A stretch of DNA of 31,372 nt from JAIVGV01 sp035295985 (GCA_035295985.1 DATHBT010000076.1:1-31372), one strand, 5' to 3'; positions 20,346 through 28,303 are shown, counted from the stretch's first letter. Numbers and translations are program-made. The notes: generated by a model not told the origin, from the sequence alone.

Positions 20346-22094
20346 ATGAAAAAAGGTAGCCGCTTAGCCCCCTATTTCAACGTAATCGGCGTAGTGGCGA
20401 TCATTTGTCTGATGGGCACCTCGACAAAACTCTTATCTCATAAAACAGTGGGGACGGCACAACAGCAAGGCGGAATAACGTCAAGCTCGGAGAGGGTGTT
20501 GAAGCAAGGCGCATGGGGGAATGAGCCCGTTAAGATTACTAAAGTGACAGCAAAAGGTACGGCCATCGAATTAGGGAAGAAGCAGCTTGCGGAGGACGAT
20601 TGGCTACGGGGCTTGGTAATCAGCCTGAAGAATGTGTCAGGTAAAAATATCGTTTTCATCGATCTGGAACTTCACTTTCTACGGCCTGAAAACTACGCCA
20701 AGGAGCCTGTTACGGCATATCCTGTTTCGCTTGGTAATTCATCTGCAGGGAGTAATGGCGCGGGTAAAAACTCCACACCGCAGTCTGTAAAAATTCTGCC
20801 CGGTGAAAGCTGTGAGATATCTCTATCAGATCAAGATTACAATTTTCTCACAGACTTTTTAAAGAAAACAAATCATCCGGGAAACATCAAAGAAGTTGAA
20901 ATCATTGTTCGCGAAGTCATCTTCGACGACGACACAAGCTGGGTCGCGGGGGAAATGTTCCGCCGGAAACCCGAGAAACCTGATGAGCGGATCCCGACCG
21001 GGCAACCGAGAGCTAAAAATAAGAGTGACGACAGCTGCGCGTCTCCCGTATTTCTTAAGGCTAAATTTACATTCAATACGGTATTTGGGGCGACACGTAG
21101 AACACAATACCAATGCGGTAATCGTTCGCCGGGGACCCCGGCACAATGTAACTACTGTGACCTTGACGGGCAAAATTGCTGCCGCGTCACTGCTGATACT
21201 GTTACTTTAGCTGCCGACGGTCAGTCAGAAATACGTAGAGTGCGGTTGCCCTGCCGATTTCCGGGAACTGAATCAACTTCTCTTTGTGGGGGAGAATTTC
21301 AGGAAGTGATTAGAGCAGTTGAATGTAGCTCGCGTTGTCTTAGGGATGGCGACACGTGTACTTCTAGTAGCCAGTGTTGTTCTGGGTTAAGTTGCCAACG
21401 CGATCGATTTAGCAACAGTTATTATTGCGGGGTTGGTGACGGCGGCGGCGGCGGTGGCGGCGGCGAGTGCTCGACCTGCGCGCCCTGCGAGGTGAATTGC
21501 GAGGAGACGTTCGGCATCGGGTGGGTCTGCGTCGAAGGGCTATGCGCCCCGGGGAGTCCCATACTGCTTGACGTTGTGGGCGACGGCTTCCGCCTGACGG
21601 ACGCGGCGGGCGGCGTCCGCTTCGCCTTGAAGACCGGCGGGGCGGCTGTCCAACTGTCGTGGACGGCCGCCGGCTCCGACGACGCGTGGCTCGCGCTGGA
21701 TCGCAACGGCAACGGCACGATAGACAGCGCCGAGGAGCTATTCGGCAACTTCACGCCGCAGCCGCCGTCAGACTCTAAGCACGGATTCCTCGCGCTCGCG
21801 GAGTTCGACAGGCCGGCGAAGGGGGGCAATTCGGATGGCGTGATCGACGCGAGGGACGCGATCTTCGCCGACCTCCGGCTGTGGCAGGACTGGAGCCACG
21901 ACGGGGTGTCACAGCCCGGCGAGTTGCGCGCGCTGCCGGCGCTCGACGTGGCCCGCCTGCACCTGGACTACAAGGAGTCGAAGCGGGTGGACGAGCACGG
22001 CAACCAGTTCCGCTACCGGGCGAAGGTGGACGACGCGAAGGGGGCGAAGGCGGGCCGCTGGGCGTGGGACGTGTTCTTGTTACCCGGACAATAG
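20346..22094 (+). CDS. Secreted multidomain protein: FDDGTxW-type domain, Cys-rich knottin-like region, EF-hand-like C-terminal cassette
   Basis: Encodes 582 aa. A signal/anchor segment (FNVIGVVAIICLMGTSTKLL) precedes a domain (about 60-215) paralogous to the preceding broken gene: DDWLRGLVISLKNVSGKN, ISLSDQDYNFL and FDDDTSW. Residues about 225-365 are Cys-rich and include C-x6-CC-x4-C spacing (DTCTSSSQCCSGLSCQ), knottin-like. A poly-Gly linker follows (about 366-375), then a short CxxCxxC module and a ~180-residue cassette (about 402-582) with Ca-loop-like DRNGNGTIDSAEELFG, NSDGVIDARDAIF and RLWQDWSHDGVSQPGEL. The cassette is shared with the protease at 26936-28234. GC content is low up to the poly-Gly linker and high after it. 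No enzymatic motif was seen; likely an extracellular binding or surface protein. Confidence 0.75.
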   Translation: MKKGSRLAPYFNVIGVVAIICLMGTSTKLLSHKTVGTAQQQGGITSSSERVLKQGAWGNEPVKITKVTAKGTAIELGKKQLAEDDWLRGLVISLKNVSGKNIVFIDLELHFLRPENYAKEPVTAYPVSLGNSSAGSNGAGKNSTPQSVKILPGESCEISLSDQDYNFLTDFLKKTNHPGNIKEVEIIVREVIFDDDTSWVAGEMFRRKPEKPDERIPTGQPRAKNKSDDSCASPVFLKAKFTFNTVFGATRRTQYQCGNRSPGTPAQCNYCDLDGQNCCRVTADTVTLAADGQSEIRRVRLPCRFPGTESTSLCGGEFQEVIRAVECSSRCLRDGDTCTSSSQCCSGLSCQRDRFSNSYYCGVGDGGGGGGGGECSTCAPCEVNCEETFGIGWVCVEGLCAPGSPILLDVVGDGFRLTDAAGGVRFALKTGGAAVQLSWTAAGSDDAWLALDRNGNGTIDSAEELFGNFTPQPPSDSKHGFLALAEFDRPAKGGNSDGVIDARDAIFADLRLWQDWSHDGVSQPGELRALPALDVARLHLDYKESKRVDEHGNQFRYRAKVDDAKGAKAGRWAWDVFLLPGQ

Positions 22095-22116
22095 GAAAAG
22101 TAATTCCGCTGGCAGC

Positions 22117-22152
22117 AGCCGCCCGGAGGTCGTCACAGGCCGACGGGCGGCT
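22117..22152. terminator. Hairpin between convergent genes
   Basis: agccgccc (22117-22124) pairs with gggcggct (22145-22152), followed by ctagtttt. It lies between the stop of the secreted protein and the stop of folK. Confidence 0.5.
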
Positions 22153-22695
22153 CTAGTTTTCAGCGCCGGAGATGAAAACTCCGTCGGCCGTCGGCCGCCA
22201 AAGTCCCACGGCCAAGTCGTCCGGCACGGCGGCGAGGAGTTGTGCGAAGGTCTGGCGGAGCGTCGGGTGCTCCGTGTCGGGCGCGAGTTCGGCGAGGGGG
22301 GCGAGGACGAAGCGGCGCAGGTGGAGGCGCGGGTGCGGGAGGCGCAGATATTCTGTGTCGGACTGCCGGTCGGCGTAGAGGAGCAGGTCGAGGTCTATGG
22401 TGCGCGGGGCGAGCGGCCGTCGGCGTGTGCGGCCGAGGGCGTACTCGACGCGGAGCAGGCGCGCGAGCACCTGCGTCGGCGTGAAGCGCATCGTCGCGAG
22501 CGAAAGCTCGGCGACCATGTTGAGGTAGGCTGGCTGCTCCTCGCTGACGCCTACGGGTTCGGTCTCGTAGATCGACGAGAGGCGCGAGACGCACAGGCCG
22601 GCGTCGAGCATCCCGCGCACCGACAGCAGGAGGTGTGCGGCGCGGTCGCCGAGGTTCGAGCCGAGGCCGACGTAGGCGTGTCGTTTGTCGAGCAC
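22153..22695 (-). CDS. folK: 6-hydroxymethyl-7,8-dihydropterin pyrophosphokinase
   Basis: Transfers pyrophosphate from ATP to 6-hydroxymethyl-7,8-dihydropterin in folate synthesis. Encodes 180 aa. Motifs in order: YVGLGSNLGDRAAHL, SSIYETEPVGVSEEQPAYLN, RVEYALGRTRRRPLAPRTID-type loop with the metal-binding D-L-D pair, and LRLPHPRLHLRRFVLAPLAEL. All family signatures are intact. folK is often beside panB/panC in bacteria; here it has the same orientation as panBC but is separated from them by the opposite-strand secreted-protein block. Confidence 0.96.
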   Translation of the reverse strand: MLDKRHAYVGLGSNLGDRAAHLLLSVRGMLDAGLCVSRLSSIYETEPVGVSEEQPAYLNMVAELSLATMRFTPTQVLARLLRVEYALGRTRRRPLAPRTIDLDLLLYADRQSDTEYLRLPHPRLHLRRFVLAPLAELAPDTEHPTLRQTFAQLLAAVPDDLAVGLWRPTADGVFISGAEN

Positions 22696-22699
22696 GATG

Positions 22700-22803
22700 G
22701 CTGTTAGCTATTAGCTGTTAGCAATTAGCTGTTAGCAAAACCGAAACCGAAACCTGTTACCAGAGCTGAGAGCTGTTTTCTTCCGGCTAACAGCTAACAG
22801 CTT
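22700..22803. repeat. Heptamer-repeat hairpin (unit gctgtta) between divergent genes
   Basis: The left arm from 22700 reads gctgtta, gctatta, gctgtta, gcaatta, gctgtta, gc. The right arm (22786-22803) reads gctaaca, gctaaca, gctt. A strict 7-nt period is kept and the arms are complementary over about 16 nt. It lies between the start codons of folK and the ABC-2-like gene, so it is not a terminator for either. Confidence 0.85.
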
Positions 22804-22849
22804 AAAATATCACCGCGGGCGAGGGGCGCGATAGACTGTCGGGCAGTTT

Positions 22850-24526
22850 ATGGGTGATCGTTTCGGGGTGGCACAACTGCGGGCGCTCGTGTGGCTGAAG
22901 TGGGCGCTGTTCCGCAACGCGATGAGGTCGCGGCGCGGGGCGGCGAACCGCGCGGCGTCGGCCGCGACGACCGCGGCGGCGCTCGCGCTCTCGCTGCTCG
23001 TCGCGGCGGGGGTGGGGGCGGCTGCGTACGCACTGGCCGGCGGGACTGACGCGACGCGGGCGCTCGCCGAGAGGGGCGGGGAGTCGCAGCCGCTGCTGCT
23101 CTTGTTCGGGCTGGCGATGATCGTCTTCCTGACGTGGGGGTTGCTGCCTCTGAGTTTGGGGAGCGGGAGTCAGTTCGACCCCGGCCCGCTGCTGCTCTAC
23201 CCCGTCAGCCTGCGGCGGCTCTTCCTGATAGACCTGCTGAGCGAGACGACGAGCCTCGCGTCTCTATTCGCCGTGCCGTCGCTCCTGGCCTTGGGGCTGG
23301 GCGCGGGGCTGGCGCGGGGGAGGGTAGGGCCGTCGCTCGTCGCCGCGTGCGCGGGCGTGCTGTTCGGGCTGGGACTGTCGAAGCTGCTGGCGACGGCGGT
23401 CGTCAGCCTGTTGAAGCGGAAGCGGACGCGGGGCGAGACGCTGCTCGCGCTGCTCGGGCTGGGCGGCGCGTTCTCCGGCCTGATCGTCAGCCGCGGGCTG
23501 GCTGCGGCCGAGCGCGCGGAGAGTTTTCCCGCGGCGCTCGAATGGACGCCACCGGGCGCGCTCGTCGTCGCGCTCACGGCCGGCGACGGGGAGCACGCCC
23601 GGTACGTGATCGCGCTCGCGACGCTGGTGCTCTACGCCGTCGGCACGATCATACTGACCTACAAGATCGCCGCGCGCGCCCTCAATTCGAGCGGCGGGTC
23701 GGGGCGCGCGCGCGCGTCCGCCGCGGCGGCCGGGGACGCCGGCTCGCGCGTCGCGACGGGGTGGCGACTCCCCTTCGGGTCGGAGCAACTGTCGGCCGTC
23801 TTCGAGAAGGAGGCGCGCTACGCGCTCAGGAACGCGCAGTTGCGCGTGATGGTGCTGATGCCAGCGGTCGTCACCGTCGCGCTCAGCTTCGGACTCGATC
23901 AGCGGCGCGGCTTCGATCTCTCCGCAGCCGGCCCGTACTTCGAGGGCGTGCGCCCCGCCCTGGGGATGTACTACCTCAACGTCATCCTCTCGTCGCTCAC
24001 GTCGAACCTGTTCGGCTACGACGGGCCGGGCGTCCGGGCCTTCGTCCTCTCGCCCGCGCCGCGCCGGACGATCCTGCTGGGGAAGAACCTGGCGATGCTC
24101 TGCGCCTCGCTGGCCGGCGTGGTCGTCGTGACGATCACGAACAGGCTCATGTACGGGCCGCTCCCGTGGAGGGCGCACCTGTTCGGCGCGCTCTCGTTTC
24201 TGTTCTTCGCGGCGGTCTTCGCCACGGTCGGCAACTGGCTCTCGGCGCGCTACCCGAAGCGGATCGAGTTCGGCAAGCGCATGAACGCTTCGGGGATGGC
24301 CGGTCTGCTGATGGTGCCCGTGATGTTCGGCGTGATGGTGCCGCCCGCGCTCGCCGTGCTGGCTGGGTGGGCCGCCGGGAGGGCGTGGGTCGGCTATGCT
24401 ATACTGGCCGCCTTCGCCGCCGTCTCGGTCGCCGCCTACTGGCTCTCACTTGGGGCGCAGGGGCGCGAACTCGAACGGCGCGAGCTTGAAGTGCTTGAGG
24501 CCGTGGCCCGGCGCGACGAGTCGTGA
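22850..24526 (+). CDS. ABC-2-type transporter-like integral membrane protein
   Basis: Encodes 558 aa from ATG 22850. About ten to twelve hydrophobic helices occur in two halves. The first follows a basic N-terminus (VWLKWALFRNAMRSRRG) typical of ABC exporter permeases. The central soluble segment (about 280-310) is Ser/Ala/Arg-rich. The second half starts at an amphipathic elbow-type segment (LSAVFEKEARYALRNAQLRVM). The last residues form a charged helix (RELERRELEVLEAVARRDE). No ATPase gene is adjacent, so the partner must lie elsewhere. Substrate unknown. Confidence 0.7.
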   Translation: MGDRFGVAQLRALVWLKWALFRNAMRSRRGAANRAASAATTAAALALSLLVAAGVGAAAYALAGGTDATRALAERGGESQPLLLLFGLAMIVFLTWGLLPLSLGSGSQFDPGPLLLYPVSLRRLFLIDLLSETTSLASLFAVPSLLALGLGAGLARGRVGPSLVAACAGVLFGLGLSKLLATAVVSLLKRKRTRGETLLALLGLGGAFSGLIVSRGLAAAERAESFPAALEWTPPGALVVALTAGDGEHARYVIALATLVLYAVGTIILTYKIAARALNSSGGSGRARASAAAAGDAGSRVATGWRLPFGSEQLSAVFEKEARYALRNAQLRVMVLMPAVVTVALSFGLDQRRGFDLSAAGPYFEGVRPALGMYYLNVILSSLTSNLFGYDGPGVRAFVLSPAPRRTILLGKNLAMLCASLAGVVVVTITNRLMYGPLPWRAHLFGALSFLFFAAVFATVGNWLSARYPKRIEFGKRMNASGMAGLLMVPVMFGVMVPPALAVLAGWAAGRAWVGYAILAAFAAVSVAAYWLSLGAQGRELERRELEVLEAVARRDES

Positions 24527-24663
24527 AGAGCTTTCGCGCGGAGGCGCAAAGAGACGAAGCACGGCCGGCAGTTATCTTGAAATCCAGAGGCGCGGGCGTC
24601 GGCTGATCTTTCAGTCGCGCAGCGTCCGGGCGGGTGGTGAAAAGCGGCCCCGTCCAGACACAA

Positions 24664-25992
24664 ATGGCTCGCAGAAAGTTTCGCTCCAACCAGCGGCACG
24701 AACCCGCGACCGAACGCTCTTTCCAGGAGTACTCCTACAACCTGCCCGCGCCGCAGACCTCGCGCGACGAGCTGCTCCGCCTGGTGCGCGGCGGCGAGGA
24801 CACCTACCTCGAACTCAAAGTAAAGCTCTCGAACCCCGACCGCATCGCGCAGGCCATCGTCGCGCTCGCCAACACGGGCGGCGGCACAATCGTCTTCGGC
24901 GTCAACGACAACCTCCGCGTCGAGGGCGTGGACGACGCCGAGGATGTGCGCGACGAATTAGTCCGCCTCTGCCGCGAGCAGGTCTATCCGGCGCTCGTCC
25001 CCTACATCGATCTCATCTCGTTCGACAGCGGCCGGCGCGTCGTCGCCATCGACGTGGAGGGCCGCCGCCGCCCCTACCAGACTTCGGACGGCCGCTACTT
25101 CATCCGCGTCGGCGCGGACAAACGCGAGGCCACGCGCGAGGAGCTGTCGGAGCTGATGGGCGAGGTGCGCCCGCTCCGCTTCGAGAACGTGACCATCCGC
25201 GGCGCTTCGGACGCCGACATCGACGAGGGGCTGCTCTGGGCCTTCGTCCGCGAGTTCGAGGGCGACGCCTACGACGCGAAGTCCGCGACGCGCGACTACC
25301 CCACGGGCGATGTGCTCAAGCGGGAGCTGCTGCTCGCCGCCGGCAACATGGACGAGGTGCTGCCCACGGTCGCCGGCCTCCTCCTCTTCGGCCACGACGA
25401 GCGCGTCGCGCAGCTCCTGCCGCAGTCGCGCGTCGCTGCCGTGCGCTACGCGGGCGACACGGCGCAGAGCCAGGAGGTCGAGCGCGTCGAACTCAGCGGC
25501 AACCTGCATACGCTCTTCGAATCGGCCACGCGCTTCGTCGCGCGCTACTGCGACCTGCACGACACGCGCCCCCGCGCCGCGCGCGCGGCGCAGCAACAGC
25601 AGGACGGCGACGCGCACGCCCCGCACGTCGTCGCGCGCTCGAACTACAGCCGCGCGGCCGTCGCCGAGGCGCTGTCGAACGCGCTCACGCACCGCGACCT
25701 GGCGCTCCGCGAGAAGGCGACGCGCGTCAACGTCTTCGACCGCTCAATCGAGATCGTCAACCCGCGCCGCACCGCCGGCTTCGCCCCTCCCGCGCAGCGC
25801 GCCATCCGCTACGGCGTCCCGCAGCGGCTCAACCCGCAACTCCACGCCGTCTTCACCAGCCCGGCCTACGGCCTCCGCCTCCCCGCGGGCGGCCTACCCA
25901 CCCTGCTCCGCAGCGCGCGCCTATTTTCGGGTCGCCGCCCTGACATCAACATCGTCAACGACGAATTCCGCCTGCGGCTGCATGGGGCCTGA
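24664..25992 (+). CDS. AlbA_2 (Schlafen-like) and GHKL-type C-terminal domain protein, putative transcriptional regulator
   Basis: Encodes 442 aa from ATG 24664; a GTG ten codons earlier is possible and neither has a good ribosome binding site. The N-terminal AlbA_2 domain includes TYLELKVKLSNPDRIAQA, IVALANTGGGTIVFGVNDN and YFIRVGADKREATREEL. The middle region lies around GLLLFGHDERVAQLLPQS. The C-terminal region has AVAEALSNALTHRDL and INVFDRSIEIVNP-like HATPase_c_4 sequence (here RVNVFDRSIEIVNP), then a PTLLRSARLFSGRRPDI tail. Such proteins are usually annotated as RecG-like helicase or regulator proteins, but no helicase motif is present. The Gln/Asp-rich insert around 25590-25620 is unusual. 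Neighbour genes give no target. Confidence 0.8.
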   Translation: MARRKFRSNQRHEPATERSFQEYSYNLPAPQTSRDELLRLVRGGEDTYLELKVKLSNPDRIAQAIVALANTGGGTIVFGVNDNLRVEGVDDAEDVRDELVRLCREQVYPALVPYIDLISFDSGRRVVAIDVEGRRRPYQTSDGRYFIRVGADKREATREELSELMGEVRPLRFENVTIRGASDADIDEGLLWAFVREFEGDAYDAKSATRDYPTGDVLKRELLLAAGNMDEVLPTVAGLLLFGHDERVAQLLPQSRVAAVRYAGDTAQSQEVERVELSGNLHTLFESATRFVARYCDLHDTRPRAARAAQQQQDGDAHAPHVVARSNYSRAAVAEALSNALTHRDLALREKATRVNVFDRSIEIVNPRRTAGFAPPAQRAIRYGVPQRLNPQLHAVFTSPAYGLRLPAGGLPTLLRSARLFSGRRPDINIVNDEFRLRLHGA

Positions 25993-26031
25993 TCGCGGCT
26001 CGGCTAGATAGGGTGGGCCATGAGAATCTTG

Positions 26032-26060
26032 TTGACTCGGTAAAGTGACGGGCGTATAAG
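26032..26060 (+). promoter_or_regulatory. Strong sigma-70-type promoter of the second secreted block
   Basis: TTGACT (26032-26037), 17-nt spacer, TATAAG (26055-26060). This is the best promoter match in the window, about 95 nt upstream of the start at 26156. Confidence 0.7.
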
Positions 26061-26155
26061 ACCAGCGCCCCGTTTGACGGCAGGGAATCGAAGCACCGGC
26101 CGGCGCCACTAAAGCCCTCATACAAAAAGTTGACAGCAGCAGTAGGGAGTGGGAG

Positions 26156-26860
26156 ATGACGCGGAAACACACGTTAGTTATTGCAGCCGGCGTGTCGGTG
26201 GTGTTGGCGGCGGGGTGGATTAGCAGCGCCTCGAAAAACCCGCGGCCGCAGGAAATATCGGAGTCGGAGAAGCGGGGGACGTTCCGGCAGCAGGTGGCGA
26301 GGGCGAAGTCTAACGGCGCGAAAAAAATTCAGATGACCGGGCTTGTGGTGATGTACGAGCAGGTGAGGCCGCTCGACGGTATCCTTGACAGGTACGACTT
26401 GGTCCTTGCCCAACCTGTGGAGGTGAGGGGGTATGTCGGCGAGCATGACAGCATTACGTCTTGGTACAGGCTCAAAATATTAGAGACGATTTCCCGCGCC
26501 CCCGACCCGCCGACGCTCCCTTTCGACCCGCCCGCAGAATTCTCCCCTGTCGCGGACGACGAGCTTCTGCTCTCGAAGAGCGGTGGAACGGTAACAGTTG
26601 ACGGGGTGGAAGTCACCCTCGAAGAGCACAACTTCCCCGCGCTCAGCCTCTCCAAACAATACCTGCTTTTCTTGCGGGCGGATCGCGTGAGAAAAGTGGC
26701 AAGCGCCGATCTCGGCCCCACTGGAGCGCTAATGATATCGGACGAGGGATTTCTAGAGTCAGTCGGCGGCTCGCCATCTTTGAAACGGGAGGTCGAGAAG
26801 CGCTACGGGAAGTCCCTCGGTGAGATCAAAAGAAAGATCGGAGGTGGCGGCGTCCCATAA
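26156..26860 (+). CDS. Secreted or membrane-anchored protein of unknown function
   Basis: Encodes 234 aa from ATG 26156 (agggagtgggag upstream). An N-terminal signal/anchor (TLVIAAGVSVVLAAGWISSA) is followed by a mixed alpha/beta body without cysteines: KIQMTGLVVMYEQVRPLDG, YDLVLAQPVEVRGYVG, SWYRLKILETIS, GTVTVDGVEVTLEEHN and LSLSKQYLLFLRADR. The C-terminal helix reads LKREVEKRYGKSLGEIKRK. I do not recognise the family. It is followed after 75 nt by the metzincin-like gene and probably shares its promoter, so it may be a partner or inhibitor of the protease; that is only inference from position. Confidence 0.7.
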   Translation: MTRKHTLVIAAGVSVVLAAGWISSASKNPRPQEISESEKRGTFRQQVARAKSNGAKKIQMTGLVVMYEQVRPLDGILDRYDLVLAQPVEVRGYVGEHDSITSWYRLKILETISRAPDPPTLPFDPPAEFSPVADDELLLSKSGGTVTVDGVEVTLEEHNFPALSLSKQYLLFLRADRVRKVASADLGPTGALMISDEGFLESVGGSPSLKREVEKRYGKSLGEIKRKIGGGGVP

Positions 26861-26935
26861 GCTCCCGACGCCAGCGCGCCCTAACCGTTTTGACCTGCTG
26901 CTGTCGCGGTTCTCCTTTGTCGGAAGGGATAGGTT

Positions 26936-28234
26936 ATGGAAAAAGCACGCCGCCCGATCCTCGCGAGCCTAACGCTGTGCCTTCTGGTAAGTTATGTTTA
27001 CTCCGTTTGCCCGCCGTGCTACAGAAATCAACCTGCCTTAAACGGCCACGGCCCCGCCTCTCAGACCGATCCCCGCCGAGTGCTTAATATCACTAACGAC
27101 ATTCCCGGAGCTAATAATGCTAAGGTAGGTCAAGCAGTTAACGGGGCGTCCACCATGTGGAACGACGCGCGCGATACGACTTCTCACCCGCCGAACAGCT
27201 ACACTACAAATTATTACTTCAGGCAAAGCAGGTACGAGGACGCGGATTTCATCGTCTTGGCCTCAACCGCTGGCCCGACCGCTCAAATAAATATGGCCGT
27301 GTATCCACACCAAATACATATAAGGGTTGACGTACTTGATCGCCTCACAGCGACTGAACTAGCGGCCGTGGTTGCCCATGAAGTAGGACATCGTATCGGC
27401 CTCGCCAACACGGCTAACGATGCTAACTGTGCCTCAGCAGTGTCCATCATGAACGGGCATGACGGGACGGGGAGGCCCGTAGTTCAGCAAGTGACCTCGG
27501 CTGATGTGTACCAGTCGAACCGAAGCGCGGATCCAAGTACTACTAATAACTGCACTGAAACTCCACCCACTACTGCTCATGACCCGCCGCCCCCGACGCC
27601 CACCCCGACGCCGTGCGAGCCTACCTGGGAATATCTTCGGTGGTGTCGGGATAACGGGTTTGTCTATGACGAGGCGCACTGTTTCTGCGGGGAGACTCCC
27701 ATTGTAATCGACCTCGCCGGTGACGGGTTTACTCTGACGGGCGCCCGGGACGGGGTCAGGTTCGACATCAACGGCGACGGCACGCCGGAGCAAGTGTCAT
27801 GGACGAGCGCCGAGGCGGACGACGCGTGGCTCGCCCTCGACCGCGACGGCAACGGCACGATAGAGAGCGGCGCGGAGCTATTCGGCAACTTAACCGCGCA
27901 GCCGCCCTCTGACGAGCCGAACGGCTTCATCGCCCTAGCCGAGTTCGACAAGGCGGAGAGCGGCGGGAATGGGGACGGCGTAGTTGACGCCCGCGACGCC
28001 ATCTTCCCCGCCCTGCGGCTGTGGCAGGACACCAACCACAATGGCCTCTCTGAGGCCGGCGAATTACACGCGCTGCCGGCTCTCGGCGTCGCCGGCATCG
28101 ATCTCGGCTACAGGGAGTCGCGGCGGCGCGACCGCCACGGCAACCAGTTCCGCTACCGGGCGAAGGTACACGGCGTGGAGGGCGCGCGCCCCGGCCGCTG
28201 GGCCTACGACGTGTTCCTCGTGCCGCAGAGGTAG
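26936..28234 (+). CDS. Secreted metzincin-like metalloprotease with EF-hand-like C-terminal cassette
   Basis: Encodes 432 aa from ATG 26936 (ggaagggatagg upstream). The signal peptide (RPILASLTLCLLVSYVYS) is followed by the protease domain. Residues 148-158 read HEVGHRIGLAN: the HExxHxxG core is intact but the third ligand position is Asn, where His or Asp is usual. A Met-turn-like VSIMNG follows about 20 residues later. After a Thr/Pro-rich linker (TTAHDPPPPTPTPTP) comes a four-Cys module (C…C…CFC) and the ~180-residue cassette (about 253-432) with DINGDG, DRDGNGTIESGAELFG and RLWQDTNHNGLSEAGEL, shared with the protein at 20346-22094. It probably cleaves extracellular protein; calcium may stabilise the cassette. 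Confidence 0.78.
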   Translation: MEKARRPILASLTLCLLVSYVYSVCPPCYRNQPALNGHGPASQTDPRRVLNITNDIPGANNAKVGQAVNGASTMWNDARDTTSHPPNSYTTNYYFRQSRYEDADFIVLASTAGPTAQINMAVYPHQIHIRVDVLDRLTATELAAVVAHEVGHRIGLANTANDANCASAVSIMNGHDGTGRPVVQQVTSADVYQSNRSADPSTTNNCTETPPTTAHDPPPPTPTPTPCEPTWEYLRWCRDNGFVYDEAHCFCGETPIVIDLAGDGFTLTGARDGVRFDINGDGTPEQVSWTSAEADDAWLALDRDGNGTIESGAELFGNLTAQPPSDEPNGFIALAEFDKAESGGNGDGVVDARDAIFPALRLWQDTNHNGLSEAGELHALPALGVAGIDLGYRESRRRDRHGNQFRYRAKVHGVEGARPGRWAYDVFLVPQR

Positions 28235-28270
28235 GCGCGCAACCTCAAAGTTAAAGCCCTTAAAGCCGAG

Positions 28271-28303
28271 GCCGCCCGCAGGCTGCGTCAACCTGCGGGC
28301 GGC
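28271..28303. terminator. Terminator hairpin between convergent genes
   Basis: A perfect 12-bp stem gccgcccgcagg / cctgcgggcggc (28271-28282, 28292-28303) with a 9-nt loop, followed by ttctcctt. It serves the protease gene and possibly the convergent VWA gene. Confidence 0.8.

Noticed and set aside
19437..22152. Insertion sequence or genomic island borders around the secreted block
   Set aside because: No transposase, integrase, terminal inverted repeats or target duplication could be seen at the edges.
23134..24489. A 451-codon plus-strand frame inside the ABC-2-like gene, and similar long frames inside gatA, the Mo subunit and panC
   Set aside because: Arg/Ala-rich, no hydrophobic or motif pattern, and fully overlapped by a gene with clear family features.
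24664..25992. ATP-dependent DNA helicase RecG
   Set aside because: Such names are transferred from automatic annotation; there are no Walker or helicase motifs, only AlbA_2 and GHKL-like sequence.
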